NCBI RefSeq assembly: GCF_046773475.1
Contig: NZ_CP177239.1
Coordinates: 3,472,001 to 3,536,000, forward strand
DNA from: Nitratireductor aquimarinus
Lineage (GTDB): Bacteria; Pseudomonadota; Alphaproteobacteria; Rhizobiales; Rhizobiaceae
Direction of reading: 5' to 3'
Length of the DNA stretch: 64,000 bases
This document shows, piece after piece, positions 40,788-48,046 of this stretch. A program made the translations under genes and the position numbers. The first letter of the stretch is position 1, and each line of letters opens with the position of its first letter. A model generated the notes under the pieces. It worked only from the letters and a program-made list of their open reading frames with translations. It did not search any database and had not been told where the DNA came from.

Positions 40788-40814
40788 GGCGGGTGACCGG
40801 GTGCGTCATCCGCC
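40788..40814 (+). repeat. Intercistronic hairpin behind the amino-acid-binding-protein gene
   Basis: GGCGGGTGAC at 40788-40797 pairs with GTCATCCGCC at 40805-40814 with one G-U pair. It sits between binding-protein and permease genes. Confidence 0.5.
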
Positions 40815-40841
40815 GGCCTTCCTGCATGGCTGGGACCCGAT

Positions 40842-41504
40842 ATGGGCTATACACTCAATTTTTCCGCCGTCTGGCGCAGCTTCGATCAGCTTCTCTGGGG
40901 GCTGCTGCTCAGCCTTGAACTGGCGATTGGCGCGATCCTGATCGGCGCCGTCATCGGCCTCGTAACCGCCTTTGGCCTCATCTCCAAAAGCGGCTGGGCG
41001 CGCCGTCCGGCAGCGCTTTACGTCACGGTGATCCGCAATCTGCCGATTCTCGTTCTGATCCTGTTTTCCTATTTCGCGCTGCCGCAGATGGGTGTCCGTC
41101 TGGGCAAGATCGAGAGCTTCGTGGCAACGCTCGCCATCTATTCCGGCGCCTATCTGGCGGAGGTGTTTCGCGCGGGCCTTCTGTCCATCCCCAACGGTCT
41201 GAAGGAGGCGGGCCTCGCCATCGGTCTGACGCCGATGCAGATCCGCACATCCATCGTCATACCGCTGATGTTCAGAAACGTGCTGCCGTCGCTTTCATCC
41301 ACGCTGATCTCGCTTTTCAAGGACACGTCTCTGGCCGCAGCCATCGCCGTGCCGGAACTCACCTTCGAGGCGCGCAAGATCAATGTCGAAACCTTCCGTG
41401 TGGTCGAGACCTGGATCGTCGCTTCCTGTCTCTATGTCGCCACCTGCACGGTGCTGGCCGCGCTTATGCGCATGGTCGAGCGCCGTCTTGTGATTTCGAG
41501 GTAA
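40842..41504 (+). CDS. Amino-acid ABC transporter permease (first)
   Basis: A 220-residue HisM/GlnP-type permease with about five transmembrane helices and the EAA motif LKEAGLAIGLTPMQIRTSIVIPL. It starts 76 bases after the binding-protein gene and is followed within 5 bases by its partner. Confidence 0.93.
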   Translation: MGYTLNFSAVWRSFDQLLWGLLLSLELAIGAILIGAVIGLVTAFGLISKSGWARRPAALYVTVIRNLPILVLILFSYFALPQMGVRLGKIESFVATLAIYSGAYLAEVFRAGLLSIPNGLKEAGLAIGLTPMQIRTSIVIPLMFRNVLPSLSSTLISLFKDTSLAAAIAVPELTFEARKINVETFRVVETWIVASCLYVATCTVLAALMRMVERRLVISR

Positions 41505-41508
41505 GCCG

Positions 41509-42174
41509 ATGAACGAGTTTCTCGCATTTCTCGATCAGGTCTGGCTTGCCCGTTTCGTGATCCTGCGCGGCCTTGGCCTGACCGTTTCAATCTCGCTTCT
41601 GGCCATCGCCCTGGGCTCCGTGCTGGGCGTTCTGGTCGGGCTTGCGCTGACCTATGGAAACAGGCCGCTGCGGTTTGTCGTCCGCGCCTATACGGATTTC
41701 ATCCGTGGCACGCCCGTGCTCGTTCTGGTGCTCGCCAGCTTCTACATCCTGTCCACGATCGGCATTGAGCTGAACGCGTTTCAGGCGGGTGTGTTTGCGC
41801 TGGCGGTCTTCTGCTCCTCGCATGTGGGTGAAATCGTGCGCGGCGCGCTGCAGGCCATTCCGCCCGGGCAGACAGAAGCGGCCAAGGCCATCGGCCTCAC
41901 CTTCAGCCAGACCTTCACTTCGGTTCTGTGGCCGCAGGCGCTGCGCCAGATGCTGCCCACCTGGGTGAACACGGCTGCGGAGATGGTCAAGGCGTCCACG
42001 CTTCTGTCCGTCATCGGCGTGGCCGAGCTTCTGCTCCGCACGCAGGAGATCATCTCCCGCAATTTCATGAGCCTGGAGTTCTATTTCCTGGCCGGCCTTC
42101 TCTACTTCGCCATCAATTACGCCATCGAGCGCTTCGGTAAATATGTCGAGCGCAAGGTGTCTGTTCCATCCTGA
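41509..42174 (+). CDS. Amino-acid ABC transporter permease (second)
   Basis: A 221-residue partner permease with helices starting LRGLGLTVSISLLAIALGSVLGV, the family loop RGTPVLVLVLASFYIL and the EAA motif TEAAKAIGLTFSQTFTSVLWPQA. Together with the preceding gene it forms the channel. Confidence 0.93.
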   Translation: MNEFLAFLDQVWLARFVILRGLGLTVSISLLAIALGSVLGVLVGLALTYGNRPLRFVVRAYTDFIRGTPVLVLVLASFYILSTIGIELNAFQAGVFALAVFCSSHVGEIVRGALQAIPPGQTEAAKAIGLTFSQTFTSVLWPQALRQMLPTWVNTAAEMVKASTLLSVIGVAELLLRTQEIISRNFMSLEFYFLAGLLYFAINYAIERFGKYVERKVSVPS

Positions 42175-42185
42175 GAGTACCCGAC

Positions 42186-42956
42186 ATGACGAAGAACCTT
42201 CTTGAAATTCAGGCCCTGCGCAAGCGCTACGGTTCGGTGGAGGTGCTCAAGGGCGTCGACTGCACCATGCAGCAGGGCGAGGTGATCTCGATCATCGGTT
42301 CGTCGGGCTCCGGCAAGACAACCATGCTGCGCTGCATCAACATGCTGGAGGATTTTCAGGGCGGCCGCATCCTCATCGATGGCGAACCCATCGGCTATGA
42401 AGAGCGCAACGGCGTGCGCGTTCGCAAGAGCGAGAAGGAAATCGCCCGCCAGCGCGCGCTGACGGGCATGGCCTTCCAGCAGTTCAACCTGTTCCCGCAC
42501 ATGACCGCAGCATCCAATGTCATGCTCGGCCTGATCAAGGTGAAGAAGATGGCGCGCGACGAGGCGCGCAGCGTCGCGGAGAAATGGCTCGAGCGCGTCG
42601 GTCTCGGCCAGCGCGCGGATCACTACCCCGGCCAGCTGTCCGGCGGTCAGCAGCAGCGCGTGGCCATCGCCCGCGCCATCGCCATGAACCCGCGCCTCAT
42701 GCTCTTTGATGAGGTAACGTCTGCGCTAGATCCCGAACTGGTGGGCGAAGTGCTGCAGGTGATCAAGGATCTGGCTGCCGATGGCATGAGCATGCTTCTG
42801 GTCACCCACGAAATGCGCTTCGCTTTCGAGGTTTCCTCCCGCGTCATCTTCATGAACCAGGGGGTAATCGGCGAGGAGGGGGATCCGAAGGTGATGTTCC
42901 TGAAGCCGCAGACCGAACGCCTTGCCGAATTCCTCAAGACGTCGAGCTTCGCCTGA
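42186..42956 (+). CDS. Amino-acid ABC transporter ATP-binding protein
   Basis: A 256-residue GlnQ/HisP-type ATPase with Walker A GSSGSGKTTM, the Q loop FQQFNLFPHMT, signature LSGGQQQRVAIARAIAM and Walker B LMLFDEVTSALDP. It completes the polar amino-acid importer. Confidence 0.95.
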   Translation: MTKNLLEIQALRKRYGSVEVLKGVDCTMQQGEVISIIGSSGSGKTTMLRCINMLEDFQGGRILIDGEPIGYEERNGVRVRKSEKEIARQRALTGMAFQQFNLFPHMTAASNVMLGLIKVKKMARDEARSVAEKWLERVGLGQRADHYPGQLSGGQQQRVAIARAIAMNPRLMLFDEVTSALDPELVGEVLQVIKDLAADGMSMLLVTHEMRFAFEVSSRVIFMNQGVIGEEGDPKVMFLKPQTERLAEFLKTSSFA

Positions 42957-43024
42957 GATCTTGACCAACTGCCGCCGGTGCGCCCGAGCGCCCGGCGGAA
43001 AATCTGGCGCCTGCCACGCACAGA

Positions 43025-43219
43025 ATGATGGCGGCAGTGACCGACGGGCTGGATGCGGCCACGCTTGCCCGCCATGCGCTTGAGAGGGACGTGGTGCTCG
43101 CGCCAGGAAACGCCTTCAGCCTGTCAGGCTCGGCCTGCGGGTTCCTGCGTTTCAACGTTGCTCAATGCGACGATGAACGGATTTTTTCCGTTCTGGAGGA
43201 GATCACACGCGCGCCGTAG
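43025..43219 (+). pseudogene. C-terminal remnant of a MocR/aminotransferase-type gene
   Basis: Residues DGLDAATLARHALERDVVLAPG and the following NAFSLSGSACGFLRFNVAQC match the end of PLP-dependent MocR regulators or fold-type I aminotransferases. Nothing upstream encodes the missing several hundred residues; the frame starts right behind the amino-acid importer. It is a gene remnant, probably silent. Confidence 0.6.
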
Positions 43220-43276
43220 AGCCATGCCCAAAGCGGCGTTGCGAATAATCCAGCAGTTTGTTTCTGCTTTCCCCGG

Positions 43277-43292
43277 AAACAATATATTGACT
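43277..43292 (+). promoter_or_regulatory. NrdR box
   Basis: The core CAATATATTG at 43280-43289 matches the NrdR consensus CwAtATaTwG at every position. It lies before the cobalamin riboswitch of the nrdAB operon. A weaker second box (CCAACTGTAG) starts 31 bases on at 43311, the usual three-helical-turn distance. NrdR is the ATP/dATP-sensing repressor of ribonucleotide reductases. Confidence 0.7.
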
Positions 43293-43319
43293 TCATATAT
43301 CCAGAAGATACCAACTGTA

Positions 43320-43507
43320 GGGGTTATGGTTCTTTCGATTCCCTGCGGGATCGGAAGTGAAAAGGGAAGCCGGTGCGCCTCTGGGCAAGGCCGGCGCTGC
43401 CCCCGCAACTGTAAGCAGCGAGCCGCTTTCACTCTGTGTCACTGATGCCCCAGCGCATCGGGAAGGCCGGAAAGCGGTGATGACCTGCGAGCCAGGAGAC
43501 CTGCCAT
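43320..43507 (+). promoter_or_regulatory. Cobalamin riboswitch
   Basis: Conserved core elements are in order: GGGAAGCCGGTG near 43365, CTGCCCCCGCAACTGTAA near 43397, GGGAAGG near 43460, and the B12 box GCCAGGAGACCTGCC at 43491-43505. It binds adenosylcobalamin and stands in the 5' leader of nrdA. The usual outcome is shut-off of the downstream gene when B12 is ample. Confidence 0.93.
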
Positions 43508-43589
43508 GACGAAATAAACGTCCACGGGCGGGGTGTCCCGGTGGTGCGTGTGTCGCTACGGCAATGCCGTCGCGCCGCATGTCTCCGCG

Positions 43590-43612
43590 CCCCCGTCCAA
43601 CCGCCACGGGGG
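43590..43612 (+). promoter_or_regulatory. Hairpin masking the nrdA ribosome-binding site
   Basis: CCCCCGT at 43590-43596 pairs perfectly with ACGGGGG at 43606-43612, and the GGGGG is the only Shine-Dalgarno candidate, 5 bases before the ATG at 43618. Such a sequestering stem downstream of a cobalamin aptamer suggests translational control. Confidence 0.55.
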
Positions 43613-43617
43613 TCTAC

Positions 43618-46497
43618 ATGCCGGCGACTGAAGCACAACACACCAACGGCACCGCCACGGTTCCGCATTCCATCACAAACACCGAAACTACATCTCTTGA
43701 ACCGGGGTATCGCGTCATCCGCCGTAGTGGCGGTGTAACACCGTTCGATCCGGCAAAGATCGCGGTGGCGCTGACCAAGGCGTTTCTGGCGGTTGAGGGT
43801 TCCACCGCCGCTGGCTCGCGCCGCGTCCATGAAATTGTCGAAGAGCTGGCGGAACAGGTCGTGTCCGCGCTCACGCGCCGGGCCGATGCGGACCGTCTGT
43901 TCCACATCGAGGAAATTCAGGATCAGGTGGAACTCGCCCTCATGCGCGGCGAGCATCATCGGGTTGCCCGCGCCTATGTGCTCTATCGCGAGGAGCGCGC
44001 CCGCGAACGCGCCGCCGGGACGGCCAGTGTGGAAGCCCCGCAATCCGCCCTGCAGATGACGGCGGATGACGGAACGCTGGTTCCGCTGGACGAGGCGCGG
44101 CTTGCCGCAATCGTCGAAGAAGCCTGTGCCGGCCTCAAGACCGTTTCCGCCGAACCGATCCTCACGGAAACCCGCCGCAATCTCTATGACGGCATCCGTC
44201 AGGACGAGCTGTCGCTTGCGCCCATCCTTGCCGCCCGCACACTGGTGGAGCAGGAGCCTGACTATGCGTTCGTCTCCGCGCGTCTTCTGCTCGACAGGCT
44301 GCGGCGCGAGGCGCTTACCTTTGTGGCCGGCAGGCCCGAGCAGGCGACGCAGGCCGAAATGGCGGAGCGCTATGCAAGCTATTTCCCTGACTTTATCGCG
44401 AGCGGCATTGCCAGCGAGCTCATCGACCCCGAGCTTGCCCGTTTCGATCTGGCGCGCCTTGGCGCGGCGCTCAGGCCCGAGCGTGATCTGAACTTCCAGT
44501 TCCTTGGCCTCCAGACGCTCTACGACCGCTATTTCCTGCATGCCGGGGGCATTCGTTTCGAGTTGCCGCAGGCGTTCTTCATGCGTGTCGCCATGGGGCT
44601 TGCCGTGCGCGAGATCGACCGCGAGGCGCGCGCCATCGAGTTCTATGACCTTCTGTCGTCCTTCGACTTCATGGCCTCCACGCCCACCCTGTTCAATTCC
44701 GGCACGCTGCGCCCGCAGCTTTCTTCCTGCTTCCTCACCACGGTGGCCGACGATCTCGACGGCATCTTCAAGGCGGTGAAGGACAATGCGCTGCTTGCCA
44801 AATATTCCGGCGGTCTCGGCAATGACTGGACGCCGGTGCGCGGTCTCGGCGCGCATATCAAGGGCACCAATGGCGAGAGCCAGGGCGTCGTGCCGTTCCT
44901 CAAGGTCGCCAATGACACGGCCATCGCCGTCAATCAGGGCGGCAAGCGCAAGGGCGCCGTCTGCGCCTATCTGGAGAGCTGGCACATCGATATCGAGGAG
45001 TTCCTCGATCTGCGCAAGAACACCGGCGACGACCGCCGCCGCACGCACGACATGAACACGGCCAACTGGGTGCCGGACCTGTTCATGGAACGCGTCGAGG
45101 CGGACGGTTCGTGGACGCTGTTTTCGCCTGACGAGACGCCCGACCTGCACGACCTTTATGGCAAGGCGTTTCGCGCTGCCTACGAGGCCTATGAGGCAAA
45201 GGCGGAAGCCGGTGAACTGCGTGTCTTCAAAACCGTGCGCGCGGTCGATCTGTGGCGGCGCATGCTCACCATGCTGTTCGAGACCGGGCATCCCTGGGTC
45301 ACCTTCAAGGACCCGTGCAACATCCGTTCGCCGCAGGGCCATGTCGGCGTCGTTCACTCATCCAATCTGTGCACGGAAATCACGCTCAATACGTCCAGGG
45401 ACGAGGTGGCCGTCTGCAATCTGGGTTCGGTGAACCTCGTCAATCACATTGCCGATGGCGCGCTCGATCTGGCGCGGCTGGCGCGCACGGTCGGCACCGC
45501 CATGCGCATGCTCGACAATGTCATCGACATCAATTTCTACACCATTCCCGAGGCGCGCCATTCCAATCTGCGCCATCGCCCGGTCGGTCTCGGCCTGATG
45601 GGCTTTCAGGATGCCCTGCAAAAGCTGCGCATTCCCTATCAGAGTGAACAGGCGGTGGCCTTTGCCGATATGAGCATGGAGGCAATCGGCTATCATGCGA
45701 TTGCCGCTTCGGTGGAACTTGCCGCCGAGCGCGGGCGCTATGCCAGCTTCGACGGTTCGCTCTGGTCGAAGGGCGTTCTGCCGATCGATTCCATCCGGCT
45801 TCTGGAAGAGGCGCGGCCGGGCGTCGAGATGGACAGTGCGGCAACGCTTGACTGGGAGAGCCTGCGCAAGCGGGTGAAGAAAACCGGCATGCGCAATTCC
45901 AACTGCATGGCCATCGCGCCCACCGCCACCATCTCCAATATCTGCGGCGTGTCCCAGTCCATCGAGCCCGCCTACCAGAACCTGTTCGTCAAATCGAACA
46001 TGTCGGGCGATTTCACCGTGGTGAATGCGGCGCTGATTCACGATCTGAAAGAGCGCGGTCTGTGGGATGAGGTCATGATGTCGGACCTCAAATATTTCGA
46101 TGGGTCCGTCGGTCAGATCGACCGCGTGCCGGATGATCTGAAGGCGCTCTATGCGACCGCGTTCGAGATCGCACCCGCCTGGCTGATCGAGGCCGCCTCG
46201 CGCCGCCAGAAATGGATCGATCAGGCCCAGTCGCTCAATCTGTACATCGCCAATCCGAGTGGCAAGAAGCTGGACGAACTCTACCGGCTGGCGTGGCGGA
46301 AGGGTCTGAAGACGACCTATTACCTGCGCTCGCGCTCGGCCACCCATGTGGAGAAATCCACGCTCAAGGGAACCGACGGCAAACTCAACGCCGTCTCCGC
46401 CACGAGCGTTTCCGCCGCGCCCATCGCCATCGATCCGAACGCCGCATGGGGCAGGGCCTGCGCCATCGACGATCCCGAGTGCGAAGCCTGCCAGTAG
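43618..46497 (+). CDS. nrdA: Class I ribonucleoside-diphosphate reductase, alpha subunit
   Basis: This 959-residue enzyme reduces NDPs to dNDPs. An ATP-cone lies at residues about 31-125 and a second cone-like region at about 147-230. In the barrel, C371 and C600 are the redox pair, C585 the thiyl-radical cysteine with N583 and E587 (NLCTE), and the C-terminal CxxC (ECEAC) regenerates the disulfide. The C585 to C600 distance of 15 is shorter than in E. coli NrdA. I chose the ATG at 43618 because the upstream in-frame codons fall in the riboswitch leader. It is cotranscribed with nrdB. Confidence 0.96.
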   Translation: MPATEAQHTNGTATVPHSITNTETTSLEPGYRVIRRSGGVTPFDPAKIAVALTKAFLAVEGSTAAGSRRVHEIVEELAEQVVSALTRRADADRLFHIEEIQDQVELALMRGEHHRVARAYVLYREERARERAAGTASVEAPQSALQMTADDGTLVPLDEARLAAIVEEACAGLKTVSAEPILTETRRNLYDGIRQDELSLAPILAARTLVEQEPDYAFVSARLLLDRLRREALTFVAGRPEQATQAEMAERYASYFPDFIASGIASELIDPELARFDLARLGAALRPERDLNFQFLGLQTLYDRYFLHAGGIRFELPQAFFMRVAMGLAVREIDREARAIEFYDLLSSFDFMASTPTLFNSGTLRPQLSSCFLTTVADDLDGIFKAVKDNALLAKYSGGLGNDWTPVRGLGAHIKGTNGESQGVVPFLKVANDTAIAVNQGGKRKGAVCAYLESWHIDIEEFLDLRKNTGDDRRRTHDMNTANWVPDLFMERVEADGSWTLFSPDETPDLHDLYGKAFRAAYEAYEAKAEAGELRVFKTVRAVDLWRRMLTMLFETGHPWVTFKDPCNIRSPQGHVGVVHSSNLCTEITLNTSRDEVAVCNLGSVNLVNHIADGALDLARLARTVGTAMRMLDNVIDINFYTIPEARHSNLRHRPVGLGLMGFQDALQKLRIPYQSEQAVAFADMSMEAIGYHAIAASVELAAERGRYASFDGSLWSKGVLPIDSIRLLEEARPGVEMDSAATLDWESLRKRVKKTGMRNSNCMAIAPTATISNICGVSQSIEPAYQNLFVKSNMSGDFTVVNAALIHDLKERGLWDEVMMSDLKYFDGSVGQIDRVPDDLKALYATAFEIAPAWLIEAASRRQKWIDQAQSLNLYIANPSGKKLDELYRLAWRKGLKTTYYLRSRSATHVEKSTLKGTDGKLNAVSATSVSAAPIAIDPNAAWGRACAIDDPECEACQ

Positions 46498-46552
46498 CCC
46501 GGCCTTCGCATCTCCCGCTCCGCGCCCCAACCCTCATCGTGAGCCTGAGCCC

Positions 46553-46591
46553 CCCACCTTCATCCTGAGCCTGTCGAAGGACGAAGGTGGG
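46553..46591. repeat. Palindromic extragenic repeat between nrdA and nrdB
   Basis: CCCACCTTC at 46553-46561 faces GAAGGTGGG at 46583-46591, with the widely spread core ATCCTGAGCCTGTCGAAGGA between. A partial copy of the core (CATCGTGAGCCTGAG) precedes it at 46535. Confidence 0.65.
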
Positions 46592-46626
46592 TACGTAGCG
46601 CCCAAACCCAATCGGAAGCCAAAAAA

Positions 46627-47742
46627 ATGCTGAACTGGAACGAACAATCGCAGCCCGCCACTGCCGCGAACCCTGCCGCTGACGAGGCCGACGCCACGGG
46701 CCTCGGCGAGATCGAGCGCGGGGCGGCCCGCGTCTCGGTGGATGACAAGCGCATGATCAACGCCCGTGCCGACGTCAACCAGCTCCTGCCGCTCAAATAT
46801 CGCTGGGCCTGGGAGAAATATCTCGCCGGCTGCAACAATCACTGGATGCCCACCGAGGTCTCCATGCAGGCCGACATTGCGCTCTGGAAGTCGCGCGATG
46901 GCCTGACCGAAGACGAGCGGCGCATGATCAAGCGCAATCTCGGATTCTTCGCCGCCTCCGAATCCCTTGTCGCCAACAACATCGTTCTGGCGATCTACCG
47001 GCACCTCACCAATCCCGAATGCCGGCAATATCTGCTGCGTCAGGCCTTCGAGGAGGCGATCCACACGCACACTTTCCAGTACATCGTGGAAAGCCTGTCG
47101 CTGGACGAGGGCGAGCTGTTCAACATGTATCGCGAAGTGCCCTCCATCACCGACAAGGCGGCATGGGCGCTCGACTTCACGCAGCATCTGGACGATCCCG
47201 AATTCAGGACCGGCAAGCCGGAGGCCGATCAGGCGTTCCTGCGTGACCTCGTGGCCTTCTATGTCATCTTCGAGGGCATGTGGTTCTACACCGGCTTCGC
47301 ACAGATCCTGTCGCTTGGCCGCCGCAACAAGATGGTCGGCATCGCCGAGCAGTATCAATACATCCTGCGCGATGAATCGATCCATCTGAACTTCGGCATC
47401 GACGTCATCAACCAGATCCGCATCGAGAACCCGCATCTTTGGACGCCCGCCTTTCAGGACGAGGTGCGGGGCATGATCGCGCATGCCGCCGAACTGGAAG
47501 CATCCTACGGGCGGGATACGATGCCGCGCGGCTTTCTCGGTCTCAACGCGGCGCTGTGCGAACAGTACATGCACTTCATCGCAAACCGCCGCTGCGCCCA
47601 GCTTGGCCTGGCTCCGGTCTTCGCCGAAACCGAAAACCCGTTCCCGTGGATGAGCGAGGCGATGGATCTGAAGAAGGAGAAGAACTTCTTCGAGACCCGC
47701 GTCATCGAATATCAGAACGGCGGCGCGCTGAGCTGGGACTGA
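46627..47742 (+). CDS. nrdB: Ribonucleotide reductase beta subunit, class Ic type (Phe in place of the radical Tyr)
   Basis: A 371-residue R2 protein. Metal ligands sit at the standard spacings: E112 (E. coli D84), E143, H146, E216, E250 and H253. Two substitutions stand out: E112 in ASESLVANN instead of Asp, and F150 in EEAIHTHTFQY instead of the Tyr that carries the radical. Both are the marks of class Ic proteins such as the Chlamydia trachomatis R2, which uses a Mn/Fe centre, and long segments (ILRDESIHLNFGID, FETRVIEYQ) resemble that protein. It should therefore not make a tyrosyl radical at this site. Confidence 0.96.
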   Translation: MLNWNEQSQPATAANPAADEADATGLGEIERGAARVSVDDKRMINARADVNQLLPLKYRWAWEKYLAGCNNHWMPTEVSMQADIALWKSRDGLTEDERRMIKRNLGFFAASESLVANNIVLAIYRHLTNPECRQYLLRQAFEEAIHTHTFQYIVESLSLDEGELFNMYREVPSITDKAAWALDFTQHLDDPEFRTGKPEADQAFLRDLVAFYVIFEGMWFYTGFAQILSLGRRNKMVGIAEQYQYILRDESIHLNFGIDVINQIRIENPHLWTPAFQDEVRGMIAHAAELEASYGRDTMPRGFLGLNAALCEQYMHFIANRRCAQLGLAPVFAETENPFPWMSEAMDLKKEKNFFETRVIEYQNGGALSWD

Positions 47743-47745
47743 TTG

Positions 47746-47970
47746 ATGGCGTATGACGCAACCAGAATGAAGCTGTTGCGCGCGGGTTCGATCCCCGCGC
47801 AGCAGCGCGCTTTCATGGAGTGGCTTTTGAGCCTCCCGCCCCATGCCGATATCGAATATGCGGCGCGCCGCCAGCTTGCCGAGATCGACCGGCGGCTGCC
47901 GAACCACCCGGAAGTGCAGTATCTGCGCCTGCTCCTGAGCGCCTTTTCCGGCTCCGACAAGATGCAGTGA
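47746..47970 (+). CDS. Small hypothetical protein downstream of nrdB
   Basis: A 74-residue protein starting 3 bases after the nrdB stop. It is helical and charged (AQQRAFMEWLLSLPPHADIEYAARRQLAEIDRRL), without known motifs. The tight spacing suggests cotranslation with nrdB. Function unknown; a small accessory protein of the reductase is only a guess. Confidence 0.6.
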   Translation: MAYDATRMKLLRAGSIPAQQRAFMEWLLSLPPHADIEYAARRQLAEIDRRLPNHPEVQYLRLLLSAFSGSDKMQ

Positions 47971-47979
47971 TTTTCTCGC

Positions 47980-48010
47980 TTGACCTTCCATTGACTGGAA
48001 GGTTTAGAAG
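47980..48010 (+). promoter_or_regulatory. CueR-type copper-responsive promoter of copA
   Basis: The dyad ACCTTCCA-TTGAC-TGGAAGGT at 47983-48003 overlaps a TTGACC -35 box at 47980-47985 and a -10 box near TAGAAG at 48005-48010, 19 bases apart. This overlong spacer with the dyad between the boxes is the hallmark of MerR-family CueR promoters. Confidence 0.85.
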
Positions 48011-48046
48011 CGCAATCCTGAACAATAGTCATTCAGGGTGAAAGCG

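Noticed and set aside
43287..43312. TTGACT and GATACC as the nrdA promoter
   Set aside because: The spacer is only 14 bases and the first box lies within the NrdR box; no convincing -10 at 16-18 bases, so no promoter is claimed.
43429..45357. 642-codon open frame opposite nrdA and the riboswitch
   Set aside because: It runs through the cobalamin riboswitch and antisense to conserved NrdA sequence.
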